A program made the translations under genes and the position numbers. From Cordilura impudica (taxonomy: Eukaryota; Arthropoda; Insecta; Diptera; Scathophagidae), in the NCBI GenBank assembly GCA_963682025.1, contig OY821517.1, positions 339,199,644 to 339,263,643 on the forward strand: a DNA stretch of 64,000 nucleotides, written 5' to 3'. The notes under the pieces were generated by a model. That model had not been told where the DNA came from. It worked only from the letters and a program-made list of their open reading frames with translations, and did no database searches. Below, piece by piece: positions 32,052 to 43,055 of this stretch. The stretch's first letter is position 1. Every line of letters starts with the position of its first letter.

Positions 32052-33381
32052 GGGTCTAATCGTCGCATTCGTGATCGAGTAAGCTTTCGTAAAAGATTTA
32101 TTTTTAATGTAAATAAAGAAAAACACATGTTTAATGAAAATTAATTGAAATTTTAGAAATTGTGGTTTTAAAGACATTTAAAGTAGGAATTTGAACTACG
32201 TAAATATACGCTTTTAAATTAAATAATATTAATAAAATAAAATGTTTCTAAAATAAAATATACTTCACGTATTGAATATGAATTTATAAGTTAAAATATC
32301 AATTTTGATAAAAAAATTGAGCTTGTATTACTTCGACAGATAACTATTTTCCTCTAGCATTTCTAGTTCAACTGATTTTATTTCATAATCAATCTTTTTT
32401 ATTGAAATATTCGCAACATGTTCTTCCTTTAATTTTAACGATCTTTCTTTTATATTCAATAACCGATCAAGCTTATGCTTGGGAATCTTCATATTTTTCG
32501 ATGTGGTTTAATTTAAATTCTCGTTCAGTAACTTTTTTTGCTTTTATAATGGGTTCCTTCTCTACTGCCTCGGGTTCATTTATATTTTCGTCGTCTTCCT
32601 CATCTAACATATTGAATACTTCTTCGATATCATCAGCACAAATTTGTTTCGTAGTTTTAGAAGAACCAAAAGATTTGTTCGATGAAAGACCATCACCAGA
32701 AACACCTATACCGGCAGCCTGAAGAATTTGTTCTTCTCTTTTTGGATGCCTTATTGAATGATAGCTTTTTTTTGACACTGTGTTTTTGGTCGGCATAAAC
32801 CTAGAAAAATGTATCTATGTACGTATAATTGGAACACTTAAAAAACACCTCAAAATAATTGTACCTTTCTCCACATTTTTCATCTTTAACTGGAGGGCCA
32901 AACTTATTTAGTTGTATTGTAAGCTGATCCCATAATCGCTTTGAAACAGCTTTTCCCTGGCCACAATTAGGTAAAATATTTTTTTTGCCAAATTTGAGTG
33001 CTCAATCATAAATTCAGCCATGAGTTCCTTTTGTTTGCCATTTATTTTAAATATATTTGCCCTGAAAATTTTTAATTAGATTTTTGAAATTTTAATTTAT
33101 CAAGTGATTAATATTACTTCAATTTTAAGACCTTTTAGTTATTATTTTGTATATCCCGCTTTTATTTTTTCGCTTGTTGTTCTCAAGAAGTTTAACACTT
33201 TTGTTTACGATTGGCTTTGACGTATCGAATGACATTTAGAAAGAAGACACTCGATCGATCGCTCGTTATCGTATGCCATCATCTCAAATTTCGATACTAC
33301 TTACACGATAGCGAATGCCGTGATTTCAAAATGAAAAATTTCGATCAAATTCACTCGATCACGTATGCGACGATTAGACCT
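32052..33381. mobile_element. Harbinger-like DNA element with CTG target duplication
   Basis: The 29-nt ends are inverted: GTCTAATCGTCGCATTCGTG at the left and, from the right on the other strand, GTCTAATCGTCGCATACGTG. Outside them is the 3-bp duplication CTG (32049-32051 and 33382-33384). Removing the element and one CTG rejoins the LINE RNase H frame across the site, which proves the borders. A 3-bp duplication (TWA or CWG) with a SANT-type gene inside fits PIF/Harbinger. The 1,330-bp element lacks a transposase gene. Confidence 0.85.
32335..33075 (-). pseudogene. SANT/Myb-like (zeste-type) DNA-binding protein gene of a Harbinger-like element
   Basis: Minus-strand exon A (32865 to about 33060, after a possible TTTTCAG acceptor) reads NGKQKELMAEFMIEHSNLAK, a frameshift in an A run, then QGKAVSKRLWDQLTIQLNKF and GPPVKDEKCGER. 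This is the 'L--FM--H--LA...LW--L---LN-LGPP' pattern of zeste-type SANT domains. A 64-bp intron (GTAC...CTAG, 32801-32864) follows. Exon B reads FMPTKNTVSKKSYHSIRHPK, an acidic segment (EEVFNMLDEEDDENINE) and a coiled-coil-like Lys/Glu-rich tail (LKLKEEHVANISIKKIDYEI) ending near 32335. Harbinger elements typically encode such a protein as the partner that brings transposase to the ends and the nucleus. Here it stands alone. Apart from one frameshift the gene is well kept. Confidence 0.72.
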
Positions 33382-33840
33382 CTGGTTTATCCGCAACTCT
33401 TATAACTACACTAAACTTATCAACCCATGATATCTCAAATTAGATTAGATCTAAATTTCTAGCATGCAAAATTGACAACTGGAACTTAACCAACGACTGG
33501 TATAAAAGGAATAATCTCAATGGCTGCAACATATTTAAAACAACTAACAACAACATTCCTACCAGAAAATAAACCAAATAAAAATAATACGCCTGAGACT
33601 CAGGCACACCTTAATCTCCCACTCCCATATTATTTTTAAAAACTTTCCGAAACAATGTCAAAGATTTTTTCAATTAATAGACCTCACAATGAATAATGAC
33701 ATTATAAAAGCCTTAATTAATTTTCTAAAACAATCTAACCTTTATTATTACATACATATAAAACTCCTCTAAGATCTTAGAAAGCTTAAGACCATCGCTT
33801 GTGACATCTTCTAGAGTCTCAGTTACCAACCCATTTTGAC
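33382..33840 (+). pseudogene. I-like LINE: end of RNase H and C-terminal region
   Basis: The LINE frame resumes after the second CTG with LSATLITTLNLSTHDISN and WNLTNDWYKRNNLNG. In shifted frames it then shows LINFLKQSN and LRKLKTIACDIF, resembling the C-terminus of I-type ORF2. No clear tail repeat or poly(A) marks the 3' end, so the end position is approximate. Confidence 0.6.
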
Positions 33841-34139
33841 AAAAATTATACTATTTGAAAGACATTTCTTTGCAAATATGCACCATATTTAAAGATGTAC
33901 ACCATCTGGTAAATTTTTTTTGTGGTAATAATAAAAAGTATTCATAATTTCATCAATTGTAAAATTGTATATTTTACAAATCGCAACATCATCATAGAGA
34001 AATGTGCAGTTATAGAACATTTTAAAGAACTAGTTATAGAACTAGTTCTCAAGGTACCAATTACAGTTTAAAGCAAAACTTTTCCACAACAAAAGATTAC
34101 ATTTTTAACTTAAAATAAATTTTTAGTTAGAAACGATAC
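33841..34139. other. AT-rich DNA, probable LINE 3' flank
   Basis: These ~300 bases have no motif. CTAGTTATAGAACTAGTTCT near 34030 is a small inverted repeat. Confidence 0.3.
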
Positions 34140-35480
34140 TGTTAGATATTAGATAAAGGGTTTAAGGTCCAAATTCCATCAGGAAATAGGCTGTGTATGC
34201 AGAATCTCCATCTTTGTCTGTCTGCTGCGATATGTCTGAGTTCGTTGAATGATTTTCCGGTTTCTTTAAAAATTGTAAGTCTCCATGTTATCTTCGATCT
34301 TCCTGGTTTTCTCGCATATATATTTCGAACTTCCATATATTTCGAAGATTGTAATATGCAGTTTTGGCCTTATGTATTAGCGAATTTACGTCACCGATAG
34401 CACGGCTGTCTGCAGTTATGTTACTACCGAAGTAGTAGTTATCAAATTTTTGAATTGGCGCGTTGCTCATTGATTCATCACTGTATGCCTCTATTCCCAC
34501 CTGTTGTTGTTTCACTTGTTTCATCAAGTGCTGTAATGAATAGGATAGGGGACAGCAGGCAACCTTGTTCCACACCGCTTATTTTGTCGAAAGTTTCACT
34601 TATTGTTCCACAATATGACACTCGCATTTGGGAATTGTCGTATTGTGCCCGTATCAGTGTAATTATTTTATCTGGTGTTCCTTTGTTAGGAAGAGCATGC
34701 CATATTTTGCTCCGATCGATGGCATGAAACGCTTTTTCGAAGTCGGCAAAAGTGAGATACAGTGTTGAGGTATATTCGTTACATTGTTCAATTATAAGTC
34801 GTAGGCTGTTAATTTGCTCTAAGCACAAACGATTGGGCCGGAAACCAGTTTGCTCCTTTCATAATTGTCCGTCTAGGAATCGAAGGATGCGGTTTATAAT
34901 TACTTTATTGAAAATTTTACACACTCCTTTCTTAGGAATTTTATTTATAAGACTCTCCTTCCAATCTTGTGGTATGGCTTCTGTCTCCCATATTTTCCTA
35001 AATAGTGGGTGAAAGATTGTTGCGTTGATTTGAGAGTCGGACTTAAATAGTTCGGCAGATTATCGATACCGGGGTCTTTGTTATTATTTCATTCAGACCA
35101 GGTGGTTCGTCGATGATAAAGATTTATGGCGGGGGATTGCGTTGGTGAGGGCATAGTTGGTTTTCGAGTTATCATCAGGGTTGTTGGTCTTCTGCAGACT
35201 TGAGGATTTTGCCAAATTTATCGTTAATTAGTGTATTGTAATATTGTTATTAAATTTCAAATATTAGCCGCGAGTTCGGCTTCGGATGCTAGACTACTAA
35301 AATAGTTACGTTTATTATCTCTAGCCTGCCTTTTTACTTTCTTTATTAAAGTTGTATACTTGGTTTTCAGGTCATGCTTTTGTTTAGAGCTTTCTACGGT
35401 TAGAAGTAACTGCTGGCCTACTTGTCGCTTCGCAACCAGGTTCCAGATAACATCGGAAAACCATTCTTTATTTTAGCTAC
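34140..35480 (-). pseudogene. Non-LTR retrotransposon endonuclease-RT type ORF, internally deleted
   Basis: Minus-strand order: KVKRQARDNKRNYFSSLASE (~35310); DPGIDNLP (~35070; the usual 'GPDGI--E' region); RKIWETEAIPQDWKESLINK (~34990); QTGFRPNRLCLEQINSLRLI (~34820); LYLTFADFEKAFHAIDRSKI (~34750, palm, first catalytic Asp intact); GVEQGCLLSPILFITALDE (~34590); then DDxx is missing and the frame picks up at MSNAPIQKFDNYYFGSNITA (~34465) and HKAKTAYYNLRNIW. A further deletion joins it to a C-terminal KPGRSKITWRLTIFKE, ADRQRWRFCIHSL (~34200). The GCLLSP form and the 'GR-K-TWR...DR-RWR' tail identify an endonuclease/reverse transcriptase LINE distinct from the jockey-like pieces. Loss of the YADD box makes it dead. 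Confidence 0.82.
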
Positions 35481-35530
35481 TGGCTTGATAAAGTTTCTGT
35501 GGCGGTTTAACTAAATATCTACTACTCTTA

Positions 35531-35900
35531 TGCCCGTTTTCTCAATAGGCGATTATCTTTTATCCCAACGAGAAACTGCCGATTAAACAAATTTGGTTTT
35601 CTCAATGTCTGGTTTGCTTCTATTTTGTTGCAAAGCTAACCGGCACTCATCTGCCAATTATTTATTTATCGTACAGATAAATCATTCTCCCAACTTTTAT
35701 ATCAATTTTGAGAGGCATTGCCAACTGAAAATAATTCTCCCAACTTTCATACGTATTTTGAGAGGCATTGCCAACTGAAAATAATGTTTTTGTCGGTACA
35801 TTGAGAAAACCAAAATTGTTAACAGGCAGTTTATCGGTCCAATAAATTTATGTGCTGGTTAAGTAACAGGCAGTTTGACGATACATTGAGAGAACCGGCA
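35531..35900. mobile_element. Self-nested MITE with GGTTTTCTCAAT ends
   Basis: The outer ends (CCCGTTTTCTCAAT at 35533, ATTGAGAGAACCGG near 35885-35898) are inverted copies. An inner pair with the same motif (TTGGTTTTCTCAATGT near 35592 and ACATTGAGAAAACCAA near 35797) lies within. This is the pattern of one copy inserted in another of the same family. Between the inner ends is a 50-bp tandem duplication, 35684-35733 and 35734-35783 (ATTCTCCCAACTTT ... GAGGCATTGCCAACTGAAAA). No coding sequence. Confidence 0.6.
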
Positions 35901-35924
35901 TTACTCTCTCCATAATCGGTGTTA

Positions 35925-36675
35925 ATGGGCAGATGGACGGACGGAGATCGCTAAATCGACTCAGAAAGTGATTCAAATTCAGAAAGTGATTCTAATTCGA
36001 GCGGTATTCTGAGTCGAGCGGTATAACGAATTATTTTGTTAATTATTTTGAAAAGAAGAAGAATGTAGCTTTCGATGTGATACACTTTATGATATGTGAC
36101 TAAAATATTGATAGTGATTTTTTTCAGTATTTCGACTTTGACTACATTTCATTCATCAGTCAATCCGTTAGTTGCTCATCGAAATAAATTCCAGAGACCC
36201 CATAAACTATATATGTATATCCTTGATCCCTATAAAAGAAGAAATCGATCTGGCAATGTCCGTCAGTCTGTCTTCGTATTGAATTTCATGAAGAAATAGA
36301 TGAGGAATGACGTACGAAAATGTTAAGCTACTTCGATAAAATTTTATATAAAATACTCAAAATAGTGACAAATGTTTATACGTAACAGAACATGTGCATA
36401 TAAATATGTACGAGTATCAGCGATGCATACACATTTTAGTTTGCTTGTTGATTTTGTTGTTTTGTTTTGCACATGTGAACAACAACAAGCAAAAAAAAAT
36501 ATTTGTATGCATCGTTAATAAAGAAATTAATAAAATTGTAATTTTAAACATCATTAGAGAAAATGTAGCCATTATAAAGTGAAATCAAGCTTTTTTTGTC
36601 ATTAAATGTTGACAACCTTGGTTGTGTTTAGAAAAAAATCGGCATAGCCGAGTTTAACACTCTTACTTATTTTTC
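35925..36675 (-). mobile_element. Family 2 dispersed repeat fragments
   Basis: The 5' end of family 2 is at 36640-36673 on the minus strand (TAAGAGTGTTAAACTCGGCT, then ATGCCGA). A middle part lies near 36195-36275 (CCCCATAAACTATATATG, TGGCAATGTCCGTCAGTCTG). At 35930-36020 a GACGGACGG block and repeated AGAAAGTGATTC(T)AA words belong to family 1 or 2. The copy is rearranged and its borders are uncertain. Confidence 0.45.
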
Positions 36676-36768
36676 TATAAAAGCAAGTTTACTTTTTTCA
36701 AATCGGGTGAAAATTGGATGAAAAGTTAGTGCCAGCACTTGACACTCCAAAATAAAGTGAGAATAAAA

Positions 36769-37409
36769 ACTATTTCTAGTCGGTCTAGAATGACTATAGG
36801 AATACAATATACCATGCGTTAGGAGAAAGGGTCTTAGGTCCAACTAATTGGATATAGAATATAAACATAAACCAAATTTGAGAGGCTTTGTTATTAATTT
36901 TTTTGTCTGCAGATATGAAAAAGTTCATATCGAATGATGACTAGGTCGAAAAATAGACTGATGCTGACCATATTTGGTAAAGGTACTTATATTTGCAAAA
37001 CCAAAATCTATACGAATCAAATTTGAGCAAAAATGTTTTTGTTTTTGATATGATGCTACTGATTACTGGGTACAATAAGTGCACACAAACTAAATTTGAT
37101 CGAGATCTATGTGATAATTTGAATCTTATGGCAAATTAAGTCAATCTCATAGGGGTCATTTGTATGGGGTCTAGGTCTGAACATGCACCGATTCTAACCT
37201 ATTTCAATAGCATGGGTGATAAAAAATTATATACAAAATTTCAACAATATATATTATTAGGTGCGATCTGTAATTTGATTACAAGGTTTACTCAAACGGA
37301 CATACAGATGGACGGATGGTCAGCGATATGTAGGTCAAATATTTTTGGTAGTCATAAAAGTCAATACAAACTCATTATACTCTGATCACAGAGTGGTATA
37401 GGGTATAAA
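36769..37409 (+). mobile_element. Family 1 dispersed repeat, copy K (diverged)
   Basis: It starts near TTTCTAGTCGGTCTAGAATG and ends CAGAGTGGTATAGGGTATAA. The GGAC block is reduced to GATGGACGGATGG, and two internal segments are missing. The palindrome is imperfect. Its 3' end abuts LINE sequence at 37410 directly. Confidence 0.75.
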
Positions 37410-38335
37410 TGTGACTTTCGTGCATTTACCTGTGCAACACTTTCACACCTTTCCAACTATGCAGTTAAATGGACTCTTTCGGATCTAACCTTTTTAGCTA
37501 TTTGTACCGTGCGGAAGTATTTCCCTTTTGCTGGAAGGTTGCCAAGATCCAACCAATCCCTATAATGGGTGAGACGAATAATCCTCTCAAAGGTGATGGA
37601 GAGCATGATCAATTACCATCTTGTCAACTATCTAGAGGCCAACTTCCTGATGATCGACAGTATGGCTTCCGTAGCTATCGTTCTCCGGGAGACCTGCTAA
37701 CTCTTCTTTCTGAGTGCTGGAGTCGATCCATTCACAATTTTTGGTGAACGTAAAGTGGTTGCTCTAGATATTTCCAAGGCATGCGATCACGTGTGGCGCG
37801 GGGCATTGATATAAGCATATTGCATTTGGGGTCGCCAATGACTTTTCTCGATTTATATCGAGTTTTCTCAGAGACCTCACACTACATGTTGTTATTGATG
37901 GGGCCTCATCCAATGAGCTTCAGCTTAATTCAGGGGTAACCCAAGGTTCTGTTCTTTCTCCTTCTTGTTTCCTTACCTTTCTCAATGATCTTCTTAGTCA
38001 ACCTTCAATCTTATATTCTCTTTCGCAGATAACTGCAACATTTGTCATTTATTTTCCTTTAATTGTAGGCCAAGCCTCTTGGAGGTTGGGGGGCAAAAGG
38101 CAGACAATGAATGACACACTAAATCAAGACCTGTTAAAAATCTCCAAGTGGGGTAAAGCGAATAGGGTTGATTTTAATGCGCTGAAGACTCAATGTTGTT
38201 TCTTGACCCAAGATCCTATGGGTTTCATTAATATCATCTGTATATATGGCTGTTATGTGTATTGAGGGATCGGATACTCTTGATGTTCTAGGCATGACAA
38301 ATGAATGTGATATGAATTGCAAAATGCTTATTTTT
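37410..38335 (+). pseudogene. Jockey-like LINE reverse transcriptase fragment
   Basis: The plus-strand order is YLYRAEVFPFCWKVAKIQPI (37490; fingers), LPDDRQYGFRSYRSPGDLLT (37640), VVALDISKACDHVWR (37755; the palm 'DISKAFD-VWH' block, Phe changed to Cys), HYMLLLMGPHP in a shifted frame, then SGVTQGSVLSPSCFLTFLND (37930), RTMNDTLNQDLLKISKWGKA (38100) and ALKTQCC. The FADD box near 38025 is degraded and several frameshifts occur (37745, 37810, 38020). The expected C-terminus after SDTLDVLGMTN (38270) is missing. This is a jockey-superfamily LINE not closely matching the other fragments here. Confidence 0.85.
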
Positions 38336-40043
38336 TTCCACAGAAAAAAGTAAAAAAATTCAGATCTTTCCAGAAATATCTAAAACATTTAAGACAGATT
38401 AGAAGAGTTCTACAGACTTTCCAGACCTTTCCAGGGATACATATTACATTGAAGTCTTAGATTCAGAACACTTTAAATCATAAACTGATATTTTTCCCTG
38501 TAGAGCCTAACTTTTTGTTTCGCACAAATATAACAGTATTAAAACGCCTGATAACGCCTAATACAGGGTTGCCACTTATTCAGAATATAACAAATAAATT
38601 ATCTTCTTTAAAAATTAGCTCTTAAAACTCTATTCTAAATAAGGATTTTTAAAGCAAAAAATTACAATTCATGGTCATCATTCTAAAAATGTTCATATTT
38701 TTTATTTTTTCAATATTATTTTTGTTGCATTTAATAGCGAACACAGCATCCCCGTATTAATCATGTTTTGTTAAGGACAATAAAAACAGTAACAAATAAA
38801 TTTAAATTGTTTTGTTTCACATAAACACGTACATAGACAATAAAATTGTGAAATAAAAGGGTTGAGAATTTTCAAAAATTTTTGCGCGTCCACTTCAGAA
38901 CTACACATAAAAAAAGACAGACAATATAATAAGCGAGGTAATGCGTGTCAGAGTTTACAATTAAAAAAGTACAAAATAAATCAACTTTAAAAACGAGATA
39001 TAAAAAAAGAAAATAAGTACAGACAGACAAAATACGTACATACATTACCTCATAAGTGGAGTGGGAACAAAGGAATTCATAAAAATTTCATTGTAAAGAA
39101 AATATGTTTCAAAAATTGTTAAAATTTTGACAAAAATTTAATCAAGCTGAAGAAAATTGTTTTTGACAAAAAAAAAAAAAGAAAAGAAAAAGGATAAAAT
39201 GATATCATCAAGCAATTCTCAACAATTCAAACAAAGTGTGATAAAAAAACATGTGTGTTAAGGTAAACATGATTAAATGTTTATTTTGGAACATCATGAT
39301 CTTCAATGATCTTGTATTCATTATGATCATCCTTTGCGTTAACGTTTCCTTTACTACACATACAGTATAGTGTGTGTTGGCGTTATACACATGATTAAAC
39401 AATAAATAGATTTTTTTTTTTTGTAAAATTCTATTGATTCTATAGAAAAAAATCCTCCCTCTCTTTCTCTAGTTATTACGTTGTAAGCACGTTTTTATTT
39501 TCGATTTTTTCTATAAAAAAAAAATAAAATAATAAAAAAAAAAACGTTTTATTTTTGTGTGCGCTTTTTGTAAAAATAACAAGATCTTTATGAAAATCTC
39601 CTTTATATTTAGATAACCAAAATTTAAACTGCTTTGTATTGTGTTTTCTTTCTATTACATTTCGTCCTACGTCATTCTTCGAAATTCAGCTTACATAATC
39701 CTTTTTGTAAAGGCACGTTAAGAATTTCGTAAACATTTGTTGTTGTTTGAAATGCGAAAGGATTGGCGTAATTTCTTATTGCTGTTGTTTTCATGGGGTT
39801 CTTTTGTTGTTTCGATATTGTTGGAATTTAGGACAACTGTCAGCATATCTCCGGCCGGTGCGCAGTAGTTTTTTTGTTTGTTTGTTCTTATTAATAATAA
39901 TCAAAATTATATTTGCAGTTACGTTTTCGTAGCAGCTGACGATCATGATTATGGAATTATTTTTAAGAATATAAAATAACGACTTTATTTCAAGAGAAAT
40001 CTAATTGACAACGTTTTTGTATAAGAAGAAATTATTTTATACA
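38336..40043. other. 1.7 kb AT-rich interval, nothing recognised
   Basis: This is homopolymer-rich sequence with A/T tracts near 39170-39190 and 39410-39540. I see no shared repeat, no transposon motif and no credible gene. The short frames are compositionally random. Confidence 0.3.
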
Positions 40044-40400
40044 TCTATAGATATAGATCTATAGATTTGTTGTGACCGATTTTAAAGCTTCAATTAATAA
40101 TCGATTTTGAAAAAAAATATGTATATCATTTGAAATTTATTTGTGTTTAGCTATCCACCAGATTTACAGATTTGCATCGTGTGGTACATTTTTTTTTTGA
40201 GTAATGCTCATTTAAAGTTGCTACTAAAACACATACTGTGTGTGTGTGTGTTTATTATAAATACCAAAAGCCCTGTGTTGACTCGTGAATTTGCTAAAAT
40301 TGGTTAGCATACCTTTAGGCTATTATAAAATTATTTATTAAATGAAAAAATAAAATTTCCTAGAATTTGCACTCGAATTTCGAGGGCTGGGCTCTGCTAG
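40044..40400 (+). mobile_element. Helitron-like element, copy 4
   Basis: The 3' end is intact: GCACTCGAATTTCGAGGG hairpin, 10 nt, CTAG followed by T. The 5' end is altered (TCTATAGATATAGATCTATA in place of TCTATAATATTAATAGGC), but TTGTTGTGACCGAT and the following body match the family. A (TG)n run near 40235-40250 replaces the usual CTGTGTGTTTATT. This is the most diverged of the five copies. Confidence 0.72.
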
Positions 40401-40574
40401 TCTTTAAATAAAAGTATTTTTAAGTATGAAGATTCTGGGTCTGAAAAAGTTGGATTTTAATAGTTTTCTTAATTTGTATACATTGCTACACCTAAAATTA
40501 AAACTTTCATACTATCAAAAAAAAAAAAAAAGAAAAAATTAACTAAGCTAAATAATTTTTTTTAAAATAAATTA

Positions 40575-41040
40575 CACAGTGATACAAAAAAAGAATGGAA
40601 CAGAAATACCTGGGATGCGACTACAACAAGACTCTGCTCTTGAAATTTGATTTACACCTCCAAAATCTTGAGTTACGGTTAAAAAAACAGGTTTTCGGCC
40701 CTTTTGCACATATAAGCCAGTAACTTTTTTGAATATCAACCAATTTTGAATTTCTCAGCAGATTCAGAAAGAAGAAACTAAAGCCTTTCGAAGATATGAA
40801 CATGATATTTAACAAATATTGAGACATCTGTGCATATCCCTCCAGCACTCATTTTTTTAAAATTATCTTAGCCAACATTAAAGCATCCTCTTCAGTTATT
40901 TTACTCCACTCATCCAATATGACGCTTTTTAATATTTCCTCTGAGGTTATTTTATACTAATGGAATCTGTGCTCCAGTAAATCCCACAAATGCTCTACAG
41001 CATTAAGATCGAATGATTGAGATGGTGATTTCAATTGATT
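40575..41040 (-). pseudogene. Tc1-like transposase C-terminus, third lineage
   Basis: The minus strand reads SPSQSFDLNAVEHLWDLLEH (~41010), then EEILKSVILDEWSKITEEDA (~40910). This is the 'SPDLNPIEHLWD...LLEEWSKIS-E' end of a Tc1-like transposase, with the catalytic Glu kept and Pro-Ile changed to Ala-Val. The element's 3' end may be at 40575, where TA precedes CACAGTGATACAAAAAAAGA. Everything before SPSQSF is gone: family 1 copy L begins at 41041. Confidence 0.72.
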
Positions 41041-41335
41041 TTTATACCCTATGACACTATTTGGTCAGAGTATAATCACTTTGTGCTGATGTTTGTAACT
41101 ACCAAAAATATTTGACCTGAGTCGATTTAGCGATATCTGTCCGTGCGTCCGTCTGTCCGTCTGTGTGTCCATGTAAACCTTGCAATCAAACTTTAGGTCG
41201 CAAATATGAATACATTTTGATGAAATTTAGTAAGTAAGCTTCTTTCTCCTGGCCATGGTAGCACGATCCACATATAAATTGATTAAATTTGGTGTATGTG
41301 TGTCTTTATACCCACTAATCAGTGGTCAAAAATAT
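41041..41335 (-). mobile_element. Family 1 dispersed repeat, copy L (partial)
   Basis: This is the 3' third of the family on the minus strand: TTTATACCCTATGACACTAT, the GTCCGTCTGTCCGTCTGTGT block at 41145, CATGTAAACCTTGCAATCAA. It fades out after CACTAATCAGTGGTC, with internal deletions. It truncates the Tc1 fragment. Confidence 0.75.
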
Positions 41336-43055
41336 TTCTATTTATTTATTTAATTAATTTGGTATCCCACTCAACAAGACATGTAATCTTCAAACAGAGC
41401 AGGTTCTAATGTATGTTAACTTGAATTATGATGTACAATGGAATTTAAAGCTATTATCTCAATATTTAAATTTAATAAAGAAGAATTAACAAAAACTGAC
41501 GTTAAATATGAATATTAAGCATTAAAAATATAAATATCCAGATAAGTAAATAAAAAAAACTCAAAACTCCTTGGAGATAGCACATAATATCCACAGTAAC
41601 CGAATGAAGTTCTTTAAGTCTCTTGTATTGTCTGGGAAGAAATAATTTCAAATCTAAAAGTTGAAAATTTCTTATAGAACCTAAATAAATATCTTTGAGA
41701 CTAAGTTATCCTTTATTTTTGTAAATTATAAAAATCAAAAGGAAAACATTGATTGATATTTGAAAATCAACAAAAAAAAAAACATTTTAAACGCTTTGAA
41801 GAAGATTCTAATAACCACCCTTAAAATCTAAGATTAGTTTTTAGTTTTCTTAAAATAAAAAACGCACACAAAAAAAAAACTGCAAAGTAAACATTAAAAA
41901 ATCATCTTCAATTAAAAGTAATAGAAAGAATTCACCCGAAAAGACAATTTTTGCCACAGCTTAATGCAGCCGTTCAATCTTTAAATGCAGAAAGCCATGC
42001 GAATTGGGTAAGGGGGTCAGGGACCATTAGGTTAAATGATGACGCTGATGATGATCTTGTGCAAAATAAATATTAAAAAAAAACTCTAACAAAATGCAAT
42101 TTATTTTTAACAATATCTGTTTTTTATTACCTGGCCATAGGAAAATCATTTGATATCATTTCTTTTTTTTATACCGGACTTTAAAGGGGGGTGAAATATT
42201 TTAGGCAAGACAATACAAAGATCCCAAAGATCATTGATCATCTTTTTTTGTAGTATTTTTTTAAGAAAATTTTTTTTCTTTTTTTTGTGGATATTTAAGA
42301 AAATTTTCTCACATTTAAATTTTCCTTTCTATTGTTTTGGTATTTTGTGATTTTTATTGTTCAAACATTATCATTTTCATCATCATTATTGAGTTGTTAG
42401 TTTTAAATAATTTTTTTTTTTTGGTTTCTTTTCTTAAATGGAATATCTAAGGAAATTTGGGTAATAAAGCAATTAATAGTTGGTATTTATGCAAAAACTG
42501 TTAATTGAGAGTATTGTGTTGACAGTTTTTTTTATATTTTTTTTAAAGGACAAAGAGGATCAATTATTTTGTTTACAGAATATTTGACCTTTTTAGAGCA
42601 TAAGATATAAAAAGAAATATATATATATATAGTTTATGGAAATAAACTATTATGAAACAATTAGCTGAAGACCACCTAGAGTGAAGATAAATTATTATTA
42701 TTTTTTTAAATAAAATATTTTAATCAAACTCAATATCTTAAAGCTTTGTAAAGACTAGAGAGCAAAGTTGATATACATAGAAACGTTTATCCGTTCGAGT
42801 ACGTATTAAAATCCACAATAGGTGATCTGAATAACAGATTTCTGTCGAAAATGTCAATTATTATCTTCAGCAGCTTAGTATTAAAAATTAGAAAAACCGA
42901 TCGATTAAATCAAGAGTTAATAAGGTAAGCCAGAGCCAGTCAACCGTTCATTCATAACTACTGTCCTAACAGGGTAAATACAGAGAATTTTCTGAAACAA
43001 ATATATTTAAAATAAAATTCTTTTTAAAATCTTTATCTTTTAAATAACAAAAGAA
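41336..43055. other. 1.7 kb AT-rich interval, nothing recognised
   Basis: It includes T-rich tracts (42230-42430) and a (TA)n run near 42620. No repeat family or coding motif was identified on either strand. Confidence 0.3.

Noticed and set aside
32402..32722. 106-codon plus-strand frame with a signal-peptide-like start
   Set aside because: It is the antisense shadow of the SANT-like gene, whose minus-strand frame has recognisable family sequence, a plausible intron and an acidic/coiled-coil tail.
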